A DNA stretch of 64,000 nucleotides, from the NCBI GenBank assembly GCA_028751875.1, contig CM054167.1:19990059-20054058 (forward strand), given 5' to 3'. Below the pieces are notes generated by a model, which was given only the letters and a program-made list of their open reading frames with translations, did no database searches and was not told the origin of the DNA. This document shows positions 1 through 9,074 of this stretch, one piece after another (positions within the stretch are counted from its first letter, which is position 1; the number at the start of each line of letters is the position of its first letter). This stretch comes from Rapana venosa. Lineage: Eukaryota > Mollusca > Gastropoda > Neogastropoda > Muricidae. Position numbers and translations under genes: made by a program.

Positions 1-735
1 TTGGTTTGGGAAAAAAAAAAAAACCCCCCCTTTTCCCAATTTCCCAAAAAAGGTTTCCCCCCCCCCCCCCCAAAAAAAAACAAAAAAAAATTTTAAAAAA
101 AGAAATTTTTTAAAAAAAAAAAAAAAACCCCCCCTTTTAAAAGGGAAAAAAAAATTTTTTAAAAAGAAAATTTTTTTTGGGGGGTTTTTAAAAAAAAAAA
201 ATTTTTTTTTAAAATTTTCCCAAAAAATTTTTTTCCCCCCCCAAAAAAAACCCCCCCTTTTTTTCCCCCCCCCTTTTTTTTAAAAAGGGGTTTTTTTTTC
301 CTTTTAATTTTAAAAATTTTTTTTTTGGGGGGGAAAAATTTTTTTTTTTTTTTTTTAAAAAATTTTTTTTTTTTTCCCCCCAAAAAAAAAAAAAAAAATT
401 TTTTTTTGGGGGGGGGTTTTTTTTGGTTTTGGGGTTAAAACCCAAAAAAAAAGGGCCCAAAAAAAACCCCCTTTTTTTCCCCCCCCCAAAAACCCCCCCC
501 AAAGGGAAAAAAAAAATTCCCCAAAAAGGAAAAATTTTTTTTTTGGGCCCCCTTTTTTTCCCCAAAATTTTTAAATTTTGGAAAAAGGGGGGGGAAAAAA
601 AAAAATTTAAATTTTTTTTTTTTTTTTTTTTTTAAAAAATTTTTAAAAAACTTTAGGTTTTCCCCTTTTTAAGGGAAAAAAAAGGGGGAAAAATTTTAAA
701 CGGGGGAAAAAAGGGAAAAAAAAAATTAAGGGCCC
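1..735. other. Homopolymer-run block, probable consensus artefact
   Basis: The stretch is almost entirely runs of a single base (3 to 20 long) with very few short-range base changes, unlike any repeat family elsewhere in the window. Translations are poly-Lys, poly-Phe and poly-Pro only. Ordinary sequence resumes abruptly near 740 inside a recognisable LINE 3' end. I read it as unpolished long-read consensus at a contig end. No gene is supported. Confidence 0.7.
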
Positions 736-739
736 TTTT

Positions 740-984
740 TTACCTTGTGCTTGGGAAATCCCTAGATTAAACCCAATCCACTGTGGGCCACGCTTTTTAT
801 TTCGGGCCTCGTCTGAATGACCTCCCTCTCTCTCTTCGCCAAAAGCCCTCTTATGACACTTTTAAATCCAATCTCAAGACATATTTATTTCAAACCTAAG
901 ATTTTCCTCTCCTGCTTCATCTCATAGTTTTTTCCCTGCCTTCAACAGCCAAGATTCTATCGCCCTGCCAGGGTGTGTGACCTC

Positions 985-1034
<50 letters not shown>

Positions 1035-1190
1035 GGTGTGTGCGGGTGCGTGCACATTTGGACTTGTCGGAACTATTGTCACTGGTTGTATGACTGTGTA
1101 AGAATATTTTGAGTGCAAGCGCTTTGACTTGTCTTTGCAAGATAAAGCGCTATATAAAATCCATTTATTATTATTTTATTATAAACCAGT
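740..1190 (+). mobile_element. 3' end of an L2/CR1-like LINE
   Basis: The segment parallels 21300-21780 closely: the same C-terminal coding stretch (a tract encoding NDLPLSLRQK is recognisable at 21380, and its DNA is matched here near 818-850), then a GT-rich 3' UTR and a 3' terminus with AGCGCTTT and AAAGCGCT about 20 bases apart (1118-1155), followed by an ATT-rich tail. The terminal inverted repeat can fold as a hairpin. The coding part is broken by indels. The element is strongly 5' truncated, or its upstream part is lost in the homopolymer block. Confidence 0.75.
986..1030. repeat. (TG)n microsatellite
   Basis: About 45 bases of uninterrupted TG dinucleotide inside the LINE 3' UTR; the related copy near 21590 has a GT/GC tract at the same place, so the tract belongs to the element. 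Confidence 0.9.
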
Positions 1191-1244
1191 GAATAGCTAC
1201 GTTTAAAAACTTAGTGTTTTTAATCAATTGTATACAGTTATATA

Positions 1245-1475
1245 CCTGTAACCACGTCATACGAACATCAGGACTGGCCAAGACTGTCCTACAAGGGAAC
1301 AGTACAAGGAGGGAGACGAAGGGGCAGACAGAGAAAACGATGGGAAGACAACATCAGAGAGTGGACTGGTACCTTGAGTGGAACCAACATACTAAGCAGA
1401 ACTAAAAACCGCGAGAAGTGGAGGAAGCTGGTTGCGAAATCTTCAGTGATCGGTCAGCCAGACTACCGGATCGCT
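1245..1475 (+). mobile_element. C-terminal fragment of an RTE-type LINE
   Basis: The translated fragment follows the C-terminal pattern shared by the RTE-like elements at 15780 and 26760 and, on the other strand, 23430-23700: a GL-KTVLQG segment, a basic GR-rich segment, then WEDNI-EWTG and a REKWRKLVAKS-like segment. Only the last 75 codons remain and they need frame changes. It abuts the SINE that follows with no visible LINE tail. Confidence 0.7.
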
Positions 1476-1690
1476 GGTCTAGAGGAAACCCGCACCTGCC
1501 TAGAAAGCGAAAAGTCCAGGTTCGAAGTGTGCGGTGGTTTGATCCCCGTTTGGGTATGAAACTTTCCCCCCATCCATTAGACCATGAGTGGGGTCTGGGT
1601 GCTAGTCTTTTTGATGAAACGCTAAACCGAGGTCCCAAGTGATTGGAAAGAAGATGAATGCTAAAAGGAATAAAAATGAAAGAATAAAGA
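1476..1690 (+). mobile_element. tRNA-derived SINE with (AAG)n tail
   Basis: A tRNA-like head with a GGTTCGAA B-box-like sequence near 1518-1525 leads into a body containing GATGAAACGCTAAACCGAGG (1613-1632). That body motif is also present, complemented, in the SINEs at 27395 and 28040. The element ends in an AAG tract starting near 1687. The A box is not clean and the exact 5' boundary with the LINE remnant is uncertain. Confidence 0.6.
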
Positions 1691-2853
1691 AGAAGAAGAA
1701 GAAGAAGAAGAAGAAGAAGAAGAAGAAGAAGAAAGAAGAAGAAGAAGAAGAAGAAGAAGAAAAGAAGAAGAACAAGTAGAATAGTGCAAAGAAGAGAAGA
1801 ATGCAAAGAAGGTAAAAAGGTAAAGGTAAAGGTGTCCCATAACCTATGTGGTAATAGAGGAGCGAGGCATCAGAGACCTCAGCTTCTCCAGGGGCCAGCA
1901 TATTGAGGGCGGCGCCCATCTCCTCTCCCTCGCTGCTTTACCTTCCCTGATCCTAAAGAGGGCAGGTACCCATTTACAGCTGGGTGAACTGGGGGATTGT
2001 ACTGAAGCCAAGGCGCGCAAACGGTCACCCATCCACTTGGTAACCACGCTCGATGCTGCTTAACATTGGCTGGTGGAAAGCGAGTGCTCTGACCACTGAG
2101 CTATCCCGTCCCCATAAAGAATGCAAAGAAGAAAAATGCAAATAAAAATACAAAGAAAAAGAAGAATGCAAAAAAATGGCAAAGAAAAATGCAAAGAAGA
2201 AGAAGGATGCAAAGAATAAAAATGCAAAGACGAATGCAAAGAAGAAGACGAATGCAAAGAATGCAAAGAAGAAGAAGAATACAAACAAAAAGAAAATGCA
2301 AAAGAAGAAGAAGAATGCAAAGAAGAATGTAAAGAATAAGAATAAGAAGAATAAGAATGCAAAAAAGAATGCAAAGAATAAGAATAAGAAGAATAAGAAT
2401 GCAAAGAAGAATGCAAAGAATAAGAAGAATAAGAATGCAAAGAATAAGAATAAGAAGAATAAGAATGCAAAGAAGAATGCAAAGTCGAAGAAGAAGAAGA
2501 AGAAGAAAGAAGAAGAAGAAGAAGAAGAAGAAGAAGAAGAAGAAGAAGAAGAAAAGAAGAAGAAGAAGAAGAAAAGAAGAAGAAGAAGAAGAAGAAGAAG
2601 AGAAGAAGAAGAAGGAGAAGAAGAAGAAGAAGAAAGAAGAAGGGAAAAAAGAAGAAGAAGAAGAAGAAGAAGAAAAAAAGAAAAGAAGAAGAAGAAGAAG
2701 AAGAAGAAGAAGAAGAATGCAAAGAAAAAGAAAAACGCAAAGAAAAAGAGAATGCCACAAACAAGAAAACAAAGGAGAAAGAAAAAGCATAAAGAAAAAG
2801 TAGTAGTAGTAAATTTAAAAAAGAAAAGAAAGACGAACGAAAAAAAAGAAGGG
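1687..2853. repeat. GAA-rich satellite with AATGCAAAGAAG units
   Basis: Two purine-only GAA arrays (about 1687-1772 and 2486-2715) and an interspersed minisatellite of AATGCAAAGAAG and AATAAGAATAAGAAG units (about 1790-1811 and 2117-2485) fill this stretch, which runs into the assembly gap. The plus strand is nearly pure purine, a composition able to form triplex DNA. Long open frames here (poly-Lys, poly-Glu, or poly-Phe/Leu/Ser on the other strand) follow from the repeat and are not genes. Confidence 0.9.
1812..2116 (-). mobile_element. Composite tRNA/5S-like SINE, copy 1
   Basis: On the minus strand the element begins GGGACGGGATAGCTCAGTGG (pol III A-box-like, tRNA 5' half) and continues into a segment matching the second half of eukaryotic 5S rRNA, including GTTAAGCAGC, GGTTACCA and GGATGGGTGACCG (minus strand of about 2022-2065). 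A family body and a CCTTTACC-rich 3' end follow. AAGAATGCAAAGAAG occurs on both sides (1797-1811 and 2117-2131), as a TSD would, although the host array contains that unit anyway. Confidence 0.8.
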
Positions 2854-3353
2854 NNNNNNNNNNNNNNNNNNNNNNNNNNNNNNNNNNNNNNNNNNNNNNN
2901 NNNNNNNNNNNNNNNNNNNNNNNNNNNNNNNNNNNNNNNNNNNNNNNNNNNNNNNNNNNNNNNNNNNNNNNNNNNNNNNNNNNNNNNNNNNNNNNNNNNN
3001 NNNNNNNNNNNNNNNNNNNNNNNNNNNNNNNNNNNNNNNNNNNNNNNNNNNNNNNNNNNNNNNNNNNNNNNNNNNNNNNNNNNNNNNNNNNNNNNNNNNN
3101 NNNNNNNNNNNNNNNNNNNNNNNNNNNNNNNNNNNNNNNNNNNNNNNNNNNNNNNNNNNNNNNNNNNNNNNNNNNNNNNNNNNNNNNNNNNNNNNNNNNN
3201 NNNNNNNNNNNNNNNNNNNNNNNNNNNNNNNNNNNNNNNNNNNNNNNNNNNNNNNNNNNNNNNNNNNNNNNNNNNNNNNNNNNNNNNNNNNNNNNNNNNN
3301 NNNNNNNNNNNNNNNNNNNNNNNNNNNNNNNNNNNNNNNNNNNNNNNNNNNNN
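2854..3353. other. Assembly gap (500 N)
   Basis: Exactly 500 N, the usual placeholder for a gap of unknown size. It directly follows the GAA-rich array, a likely cause of assembly failure. Reading frames drawn across it have no meaning. Confidence 0.99.
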
Positions 3354-3414
3354 TGTTTGGTAAAATCAATGCAGCTTCCAGCCAGCCAGTGGTATTGGTG
3401 TGCTAGATGGTGGA

Positions 3415-3612
3415 TCAATACAGGAGAGGTTTGACTGCACTAACCCTCCAACTGGCTTTAGCAAGCCATGGCCTCATTTCATCAACAATTCTTAAGGCAC
3501 AATACATTTTTTCTTCTTCTGTAGTTATCAGATTTACATCTTCAATGTGAAGGTGTAGCTTTAAATTCTCATGTGTCTCAGCCAATGTCCTTTTTTTTTT
3601 TTCACCTTCCAA
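3415..3612 (-). CDS. Possible exon of an unrecognised host gene
   Basis: An open 65-codon minus-strand frame of mixed composition (acidic and leucine-rich, e.g. HLHIEDVNLITTEEEK) ends in a stop at 3415. Its composition is protein-like rather than repeat-like, and no retroelement motif is seen. Upstream on the minus strand lies an A12 run, not a pyrimidine tract, so a clean splice acceptor is missing. I do not recognise the family. It may be a 3' exon of the same gene as 3653-3951 and 5854-5983, or chance. Confidence 0.2.
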   Translation of the reverse strand: MEGEKKKRTLAETHENLKLHLHIEDVNLITTEEEKMYCALRIVDEMRPWLAKASWRVSAVKPLLY

Positions 3613-3652
3613 AAATGCTAGGCTTTTTCATACCCAAATAAGCTGGATGCCT

Positions 3653-3951
3653 TCACAGTAACGGTAATGATCGCAAATCACTTTCTTTTTGTTCATCAGT
3701 AAACTGACTTTGAGAACCTGAACCAGTTTGTGGCCCCACAGCTGTCTCAACACTTGATTCTAAAAGATTTGACTCCGTTTCACTGGTCTGACTTTCTCTA
3801 GTCGTATCAAAGCTTTCGGCAGACCGCCACGTTGAATCCATCTTTAGTCCAAGGCAGCTTCCAGGGTTCTGGCTGCTGGTATGTGAGCTCACTGGGTCCC
3901 CAGCTAAACTGGAGAATTCTTTGCAACCATTGGCCCAATGTTGCATCATAT
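3653..3951 (-). CDS. Candidate host exon, Ser/Glu-rich
   Basis: Minus-strand frame of about 99 codons, rich in Ser, Thr, Glu and Gln (e.g. TTRESQTSETESNLLESS), with a stop at 3653. A TTTAG acceptor-like site just before 3951 would start the exon in the phase left by the donor at 5853/5854, so the two candidate exons could be joined across an intron holding the LINE at 4205-5815. The pyrimidine tract is weak. The composition suggests a disordered protein; no family is recognised. Confidence 0.3.
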
Positions 3952-4158
3952 CTAAATGCACTCAAATGATTGGTGCAGCTGTAGAACGTGCGTGGCGCGT
4001 GATCACAGGTCACTGATATTGTTATGACATTGATTTTTCTGCCTGACTTAACCACGGCCAGAAACATACAAGTGTGTGTTCTGTGTGTTTGGCTCATAAT
4101 TAAAGGCCTGATCTAGCTGCTTTGCTTTTATTTTGTGTGTGAATGTCTGAGATGTATA

Positions 4159-4245
4159 AGAGAATAGTAAAATGTTTATTGGGGTCAAGGGGGGCAAACA
4201 AACAGTTTGCCCCCTTGAGGGCCAATGAACATTTTACTATTCTCT
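4159..4245. repeat. 41-bp inverted repeat at LINE 5' end
   Basis: Left arm 4159-4199 and right arm 4205-4245 are reverse complements over 41 positions with only a few mismatches, separated by 5 bases. The right arm is RTE-LINE sequence (it runs in frame into the RT-coding region); the left arm is its inverted copy. This is a fold-back at the truncated 5' end of the element, not a transposon terminal repeat. Confidence 0.9.
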
Positions 4246-4389
4246 ACGACAGAGGTCCACCTCCTCATATTAGCAACGAAGATGGCCACATGATCATGGA
4301 AGACAAAGTGAGACATGCACTCAGCAAGATGAAAAGTGGTAAGGCGCCAGGACCTGATGATATCTCATCTGAATTGATAACAGCCCTGG

Positions 4390-5310
4390 ATGAAGTGGGA
4401 ATTAAGGCAGTCACTACTAAACAATATATATGACACAGGAGAGATTCCGACAGATATGAAGAAGTCCATCTACCTTGCGATCCCTAAGAAACTGGGTACA
4501 GCTGAATGTGACCAACATCGTACAATCAGCCTGATGAGTCACCTCACCAAAGTTCTTCTACGAATACTCATGAAGAGAATGAGAAATAAAATACTCCCAG
4601 AAATATCAGAAACGCAGTTTGGATTCATGGCAGAAAAAGGCACCAGAAATGCAATCTTCGCATTGAAAACTCTCATGGAAAGATTCATCGAGGTCCAGAA
4701 AGACATGTACCTCTGCTTCATTGACTACTCAAAAGCGTTCGACAAAGTACGACACTCCGACTTGTTTGATATTCTGGCAGGGCTATACATCGACGGGAAA
4801 GATCTTCGAGTCCTCAGAAACATATATTGGGAACAGGAGGCAGCCATTAGAGTCGACAATGACATCAGTCAATATAGACCAATCTGCAGGGGTGTGAGGC
4901 AGGGCTGCGTGTTCTCGCCTGATTTATTTAATGTATATAGTGAAACAATTCTACGAAATATTGAGAATCATGAGGGAATTAGTGTAGGTGGCCACAACAT
5001 CAACAACCTGAGATATGCAGATGACACAGTCCTTATCGCCGACTCTGAAGAAAAACTGCAACAGATTTTAACAACAGTAACAGACGAAAGCGAAAAGAAA
5101 GGATTACAGCTCAATGCAAAGAAGACAGAATGCATGGTGATCTCGAAAAAAGCTGTTATACCACAATGCAACATAGCCTGTAAAGGAGAGAGAATCAGAC
5201 AAGTAAACACACCTTTAAATACCTTGGTTGTACTATCACCCCGGACGGCAAGTGTGATACAGAAATCAAGAAGAGAATCGGTCAATCTAAGGCAACTTTT
5301 AACAACATGA
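4390..5310 (+). pseudogene. RTE-like reverse transcriptase core
   Basis: A 306-codon open frame covers most of the RT domain. Visible motifs: IPKKLG with YRTISLM-like text (here HRTISLMSH) near residues 31-50, FIDYSKAFDKVRHSDL near 110-125 (first catalytic Asp), GVRQGCVFSPDLFNVY near 165-180, and LRYADDTVLIA near 205-216 (catalytic Asp pair intact). The family's enzyme copies its own RNA at a nicked target site. The frame is lost at the C-terminal end (near 5220), where the text becomes unlike RTE and the next frame takes over. Upstream RT text in another frame (4260-4430) shows the true start is lost. Confidence 0.85.
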
Positions 5311-5801
5311 AATGCATTTTTACCAACAGTAAGATAAGCCTCAAGACAAAGATCCATGTTTTGAGAGCCTACATATGGTCCATTCTTCTGTACGGATGTG
5401 AGTGCTGGACCCTAGCCAAGGACACAGACCAGCGACTAGAAGCAGTGGAAATGTGGTTCATCTGGAGAATCATGAAAGTCTCATGGACAAAAAGAAAAAC
5501 AAATGCAGAAGTAATGGAAATGGCTGGGTACAAGAGATCCCTTCTCAACACCATCAGAGAAAGACATCTCAAATTTTTCGGCCATATAATCAGGGCTGAC
5601 GGACTAGAGAAACTGTTATGGAGTGGCAAAATCTGTGGAAACAAGAGCAGAGGAAGACAACGCACAAAATTCACAGACAGCCTAAACAAATTCGCAATGA
5701 ATAAAGAGGGCACCATCAATGAGCTCATGAGAGGGACCGAGAACAGGGAAGAATGGAGAGCCATGATCATCGTTGTCTGCAGGACCAGACCGGACACTTG
5801 A
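5307..5801 (+). pseudogene. RTE-like LINE C-terminal domain
   Basis: A 164-codon frame continues the RT after a frameshift. It has the thumb/connection pattern of the clade: SLKTKIHVLRAYIWSILLYG, CECWTLAKDTDQRLEAVEM, LKFFGHIIRADGLEKL and a basic GRQRTKF segment, ending with ENREEWRAM and a stop just before the GAA tail. The adjoining frames show it belongs to the same element as 4390-5310. The role of this region in RTE elements is not well defined. Confidence 0.8.
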
Positions 5802-5853
5802 AGAAGAAGAATACTGTGATTTGAAAACATCACGCATTGCTGCTTTCACTTAC

Positions 5854-5983
5854 ACTGTTGTGGCAAAATGCTGTTGGTTTCCTCTTTGGCTTTGGCCTGC
5901 AGTCTTTTGTATGTCGCCATTTGTTTGAAATACTGGAGTGGGTTTTTTGTGTCACCATCTTCTGGGGGTTCTTCTGGCTGTCC
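5854..5983 (-). CDS. Candidate internal exon of a host gene
   Basis: On the minus strand a TTTTTTTTC-containing tract and TTTCAAG acceptor precede 5983, and a perfect GTAAGTG donor follows 5854. The 130 bases between encode about 43 residues, hydrophilic and charged (e.g. NPLQYFKQMATYKRLQAKAK), with no stop and no retroelement similarity. The RTE-like LINE lies in the presumed downstream intron. I do not recognise the protein. Splice signals at both ends and plain coding composition make this the best host-gene candidate in the window. Confidence 0.45.
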
Positions 5984-6276
5984 CTTGAAAGCAGCATGTT
6001 GAGTATTTAAGAAAAAAAAGTGCCCGCAGCGTTGTTGTGTGAGCCCAAGGGGAAAGTCTTTCACAGTGCAGGATCATTAGCATTTTACCTGAAAACTTTT
6101 CCCCCATTACATGTGTAAAGGTTTCATACAGATGTTTCGAGGGCTAAAACTTTTCAATGAGTTAATTTTTCCCTCAGAAATTCAAGGGTGTGATTCATGC
6201 AGTATTACATTTGTAGCCCACCCATGCTCAGCTCTATCATTGATTGCTACCCACCATAAAATTGACAATATAAATG

Positions 6277-6278
<2 letters not shown>

Positions 6279-6353
<75 letters not shown>
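6279..6353. repeat. (TC)n(TG)n compound microsatellite
   Basis: About 46 bases of TC followed directly by about 29 of TG. The neighbouring 5984-6278 and 6354-6630 stretches show no gene that I can support. Confidence 0.95.
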
Positions 6354-6356
<3 letters not shown>

Positions 6357-7493
6357 ATTTTACGTCTGTTTCAAAGTTATATTAGACGAGAGGGGGAGGG
6401 GGAGTGATGAGATGAGGGTTTAAAAGCAAAGGGATAAATGTTGGAATTTAAAGATATTGTGTATGTCTAAATTCTGATTCCAAACAATACAGACAGTATG
6501 TTGCAAAAACTTGGTAAAGAAACGCAAATAGAACAAAAAACACAAAATAATTTAACACTATGCTAAAAGCAGAACCTGTACAATTGCAAATCAGTTGGAA
6601 AGGAAAACTTAGTCTCTTGGTCGTACTTTACAAAAAAGAAATGAATGGAGACCGACACAGCGACAGTGCTATTCCACATACTAAGTTTGGATTGGTTAGA
6701 ACCTGGTTCAGAGATTTATCTTGAAAGGCTGGTAGGAACATTTTGTAAGCCCTTACATTGGTACAAAACATGAATATTTGAAATTTCTTCACCGCATATA
6801 CATTGCATACTTTTTGCATATTTTGCTCGAAAGGTATTTAATTTCAGTCTGTGAATCGAGAAACAATTTTTGTTGTACAAGATTTCCGAAAACCATACTG
6901 AGTACAAAGAATATTCTCAATATCCAGAAGTGAACAATTGTGCTGGGACAGCCAGCCTCTTCCTTTTCTTTTTTACATGTTTCCAGCAAACATTTTGAAG
7001 CAAAGTATAACCCTCATGAAGAAAAACAGGAACCTGTAAGACATTTGAGCAACTAGAATGACATGCTGCATTTTTTTTAGCTGCTTTGTCAACTTTCTCG
7101 TTAAAATAAATACCACAGTGAAATGAAACCCAGCAGAAAGTAACATTTGAACCACTCAGAATTAGGAAGTGTTCAATTTCTTTAATTTCACTTATAAGAT
7201 CCTGCGTAGCATTCGATTCAATTACCAAGAGACTGTAATACAGATTTAGAGTCAACACAGAAAACAATCTGCAAAACAGTGTTAGGATGTTCGAGCAGGA
7301 TGTTCAAAGCCATAAAATAGCGATAAATTCAGCAGTAAAAATGCTATGATTTTTGCCAGTATAATAGGACTTTTCAATCTTAAAAGCTGAAATTGTGAAT
7401 GCTGCCCCTGCTTCCTTATTCGCGAGAAGGGATCCATCAGTGTATATTTTAAGATGAGAAGGGTATGTATTGTTGAGGTGCACCTTTACATAA

Positions 7494-7763
7494 AGGGGAC
7501 GGGATAGCTCAGTGGTCGGAGCACTCCCTTTCCCCCAGCCAAGGTTAAGCAGCGTCGAGCGTGGTTACCACTTGGATGGGTGACCGTTTGCGTGCCTTGG
7601 CTTCATTACAGTTCCCCCAGTTCCCCCAGCTGTAAATGGGTACTTGCCTCTTTAGGGTCAGGGAAGGTAAAGCAGCGAGGGAGAGGAGATGGGCGCCGCC
7701 CTCAATATGCTGGCCCTAGAGAAGTGAGGTCTCTGATGCTGCGTGGGACACCTTTACCTTTTT
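7494..7763 (+). mobile_element. Composite tRNA/5S-like SINE, copy 2
   Basis: TSD ACCTTTACATAA at 7482-7493 and 7764-7775 brackets the element. The head has the A-box-like TAGCTCAGTGG (7505-7515). Bases 7544-7586 match the 3' half of 5S rRNA (GTTAAGCAGC, GGTTACCACTTGGATGGG, TGACCG), covering the 5S internal promoter region. The body has TAAATGGGTAC and ends in CCTTTACC repeats. This copy has an extra TTCCCCCAG unit near 7615-7630. It interrupts the RNase H LINE on the opposite strand. Confidence 0.9.
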
Positions 7764-7856
7764 ACCTTTACATAAGAACCAAGAATAAGCCCATTGTCTC
7801 TTTTTTAAAGATAAATAATTGATATCAAAATTTGCTTTCTGAAGCTCCCATTTTGG

Positions 7857-8149
7857 TAAGGTAAAGGTAAATGAGTCCCATAACCTATAAGGTCGTTGGG
7901 GAGCGAGGCGTCAGATACCTCACTTCTCTAGGGCCAACATATTGAGGTCGGTGCCCATCTCCTCTCCCTCGCTGCTTTACCTTCCCTGACCCTAAAGAGG
8001 GCAGGTACCCATTTACAGCTAGGTGAACTGGGGGAACTGTACTGAAGCCAAGGCGCGCAAACGGTCACCCATCCAAGTGGTAACCACGCTCGATGCTGCT
8101 TAACTTGGCTGGGGGAAAGCGAGTGCTCCGACCACTGAGCTATCCCGTC
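7857..8149 (-). mobile_element. Composite tRNA/5S-like SINE, copy 3
   Basis: Same family as 7494-7763 but on the minus strand, with TSD CCCATTTTGG at 7847-7856 and 8150-8159. The 5S-like segment (minus strand of about 8063-8108) and the A-box-like head (about 8135-8145) are intact. Only about 80 bases of LINE coding sequence separate it from copy 2, so two independent insertions hit one LINE in opposite orientations. Confidence 0.9.
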
Positions 8150-8476
8150 CCCATTTTGGACAAGGTGTTAAAAGACGCGTGGATTGTTGCCATTCTTTAG
8201 GATTAATATTTGACTCTTTGAGAAGATTAGCGGTATATGTGCCAATTGTAACAAGAGAAGCGATATTTTTAGCTCTGTCGGGAATATCTATGTCGGGTCT
8301 ATATGAAATTTCCGATGCAGTGTTGTTTTCAGTAGTTGAACTTCTAAAAATATACTTGGAAACAGCTAGATTACGATAGTCATCCAAAGGTAATACTCCT
8401 ATTTCTATGTATTTTCCTGAAGAAGATGCAGGAAACGGAACTCCCAAAGCAATCCGGAAAGCTTTACAATCCAAAC

Positions 8477-8552
8477 TGTGTGAGTGTGAGTATGTGTGTG
8501 TGTGCGTGTGTGTGTGCGCGCGCGCGCGTTCGTGTGTGTGTGTGTGTGTTCA
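8477..8552. repeat. GT/GC microsatellite
   Basis: TGTG-rich tract with a CGCGCGCG core near 8517-8529. It marks the point where the minus-strand LINE ends. A G run (8703-8715) and short GT tracts follow. Nothing else is seen up to 8867. Confidence 0.85.
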
Positions 8553-8867
8553 AATCGACTCACAGATACAATAGCAGACTAGTCTTATATTATCCCATTG
8601 TTTTGTTCTTGGACAGGTACATATCACTAGACTGTTTAATTTGATTTTTTTTAAAAACAACTAATACAATCAAAATCTCATTAAACGTGTGTGTGTGTAT
8701 ATGGGGGGGGGGGGGGTATGTTCACTCACAATACATTTAGGCATAGTGTCAAACAATTATTCTGAATGGTATACTTACACTGCAGTTGATTTGTATGTTG
8801 CAAGTAAACAAAACATTGTTCATACGGGTTGTTTGTGGGGTGGGGGGTTTGCTGTTTTTGTGGGATT

Positions 8868-9000
8868 CTTTCGTTCCTCGGCTAGAGCTCTGAGGTTCAC
8901 CAATTGTGAGATTTTTGCATTTATAACCGACCGTCCCCCCCCCCCCCCCTCCCCCCCCCCCCCCCCCCCACCCACTATTTAGGTAGCCGCATTCTGACCT
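8868..9000. repeat. Dispersed repeat S, copy 1
   Basis: GTTCCTCGGCTAGAGCTC, GAGGTTCACCAA and GTGAGATTTTTGCAT are shared with 27125-27245. In the second copy two hairpins lie side by side (CCTCGG/CCGAGG and TCACC/GGTGA). Here the first stem carries a mismatch and a long C run (about 8936-8970) interrupts the 3' part. The class is unknown. Confidence 0.6.
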
Positions 9001-9074
9001 CGAGGATAGTACTATAGTGTCTAAACACGACACCGGTGTGCATGTGATTTTTTAAAAAAGTCACCCGATCCTAC

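Larger units (their letters stand above)
4205..5815 (+). mobile_element. 5'-truncated RTE-like LINE
   Basis: The element runs from the N-terminal edge of the reverse transcriptase to the C-terminus and ends in a GAAGAAGAA tail just after the stop near 5801. The endonuclease is missing. In order: MKSGKAPGPDDISSELI, an RT core with YSKAFDKV, GVRQGC and YADD motifs, and a C-terminal segment with LYGCECWTL and LKFFGHIIR. The strand is opposite to the candidate host exons that flank it, consistent with insertion in an intron. Boundary frameshifts lie near 4400 and 5220-5310. Confidence 0.88.
6630..8475 (-). mobile_element. RNase H-bearing LINE remnant, split by two SINEs
   Basis: Read on the minus strand and skipping the two SINEs, the parts follow one another: a linker (8474-8160, starts DCKAFRIALGVPF), a short piece between the SINEs (7771-7856), an RNase H domain beginning KIYTDGSLLANKEAG (about 7480-7420) and continuing to WVSFHCGIYFNEKVDKAAKK (about 7140-7080), then a terminal cysteine cluster CICGEE...HVLYQC (about 6800-6745). 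This is the 3' half of an I/Jockey-type LINE. The RT is absent because the element stops at the GT microsatellite near 8477. Confidence 0.8.

Noticed and set aside
159..635. Lys/Phe/Pro-rich open frames in the first 700 bases
   Set aside because: They are products of homopolymer runs.
2060..3418. Very long minus-strand open frame (over 450 codons)
   Set aside because: It is low-complexity GAA repeat translated as Phe/Leu/Ser and then runs through 500 N. No real coding evidence.
7544..7586. 5S rRNA gene
   Set aside because: Only the second half of 5S is present and it lies inside a repeated SINE.
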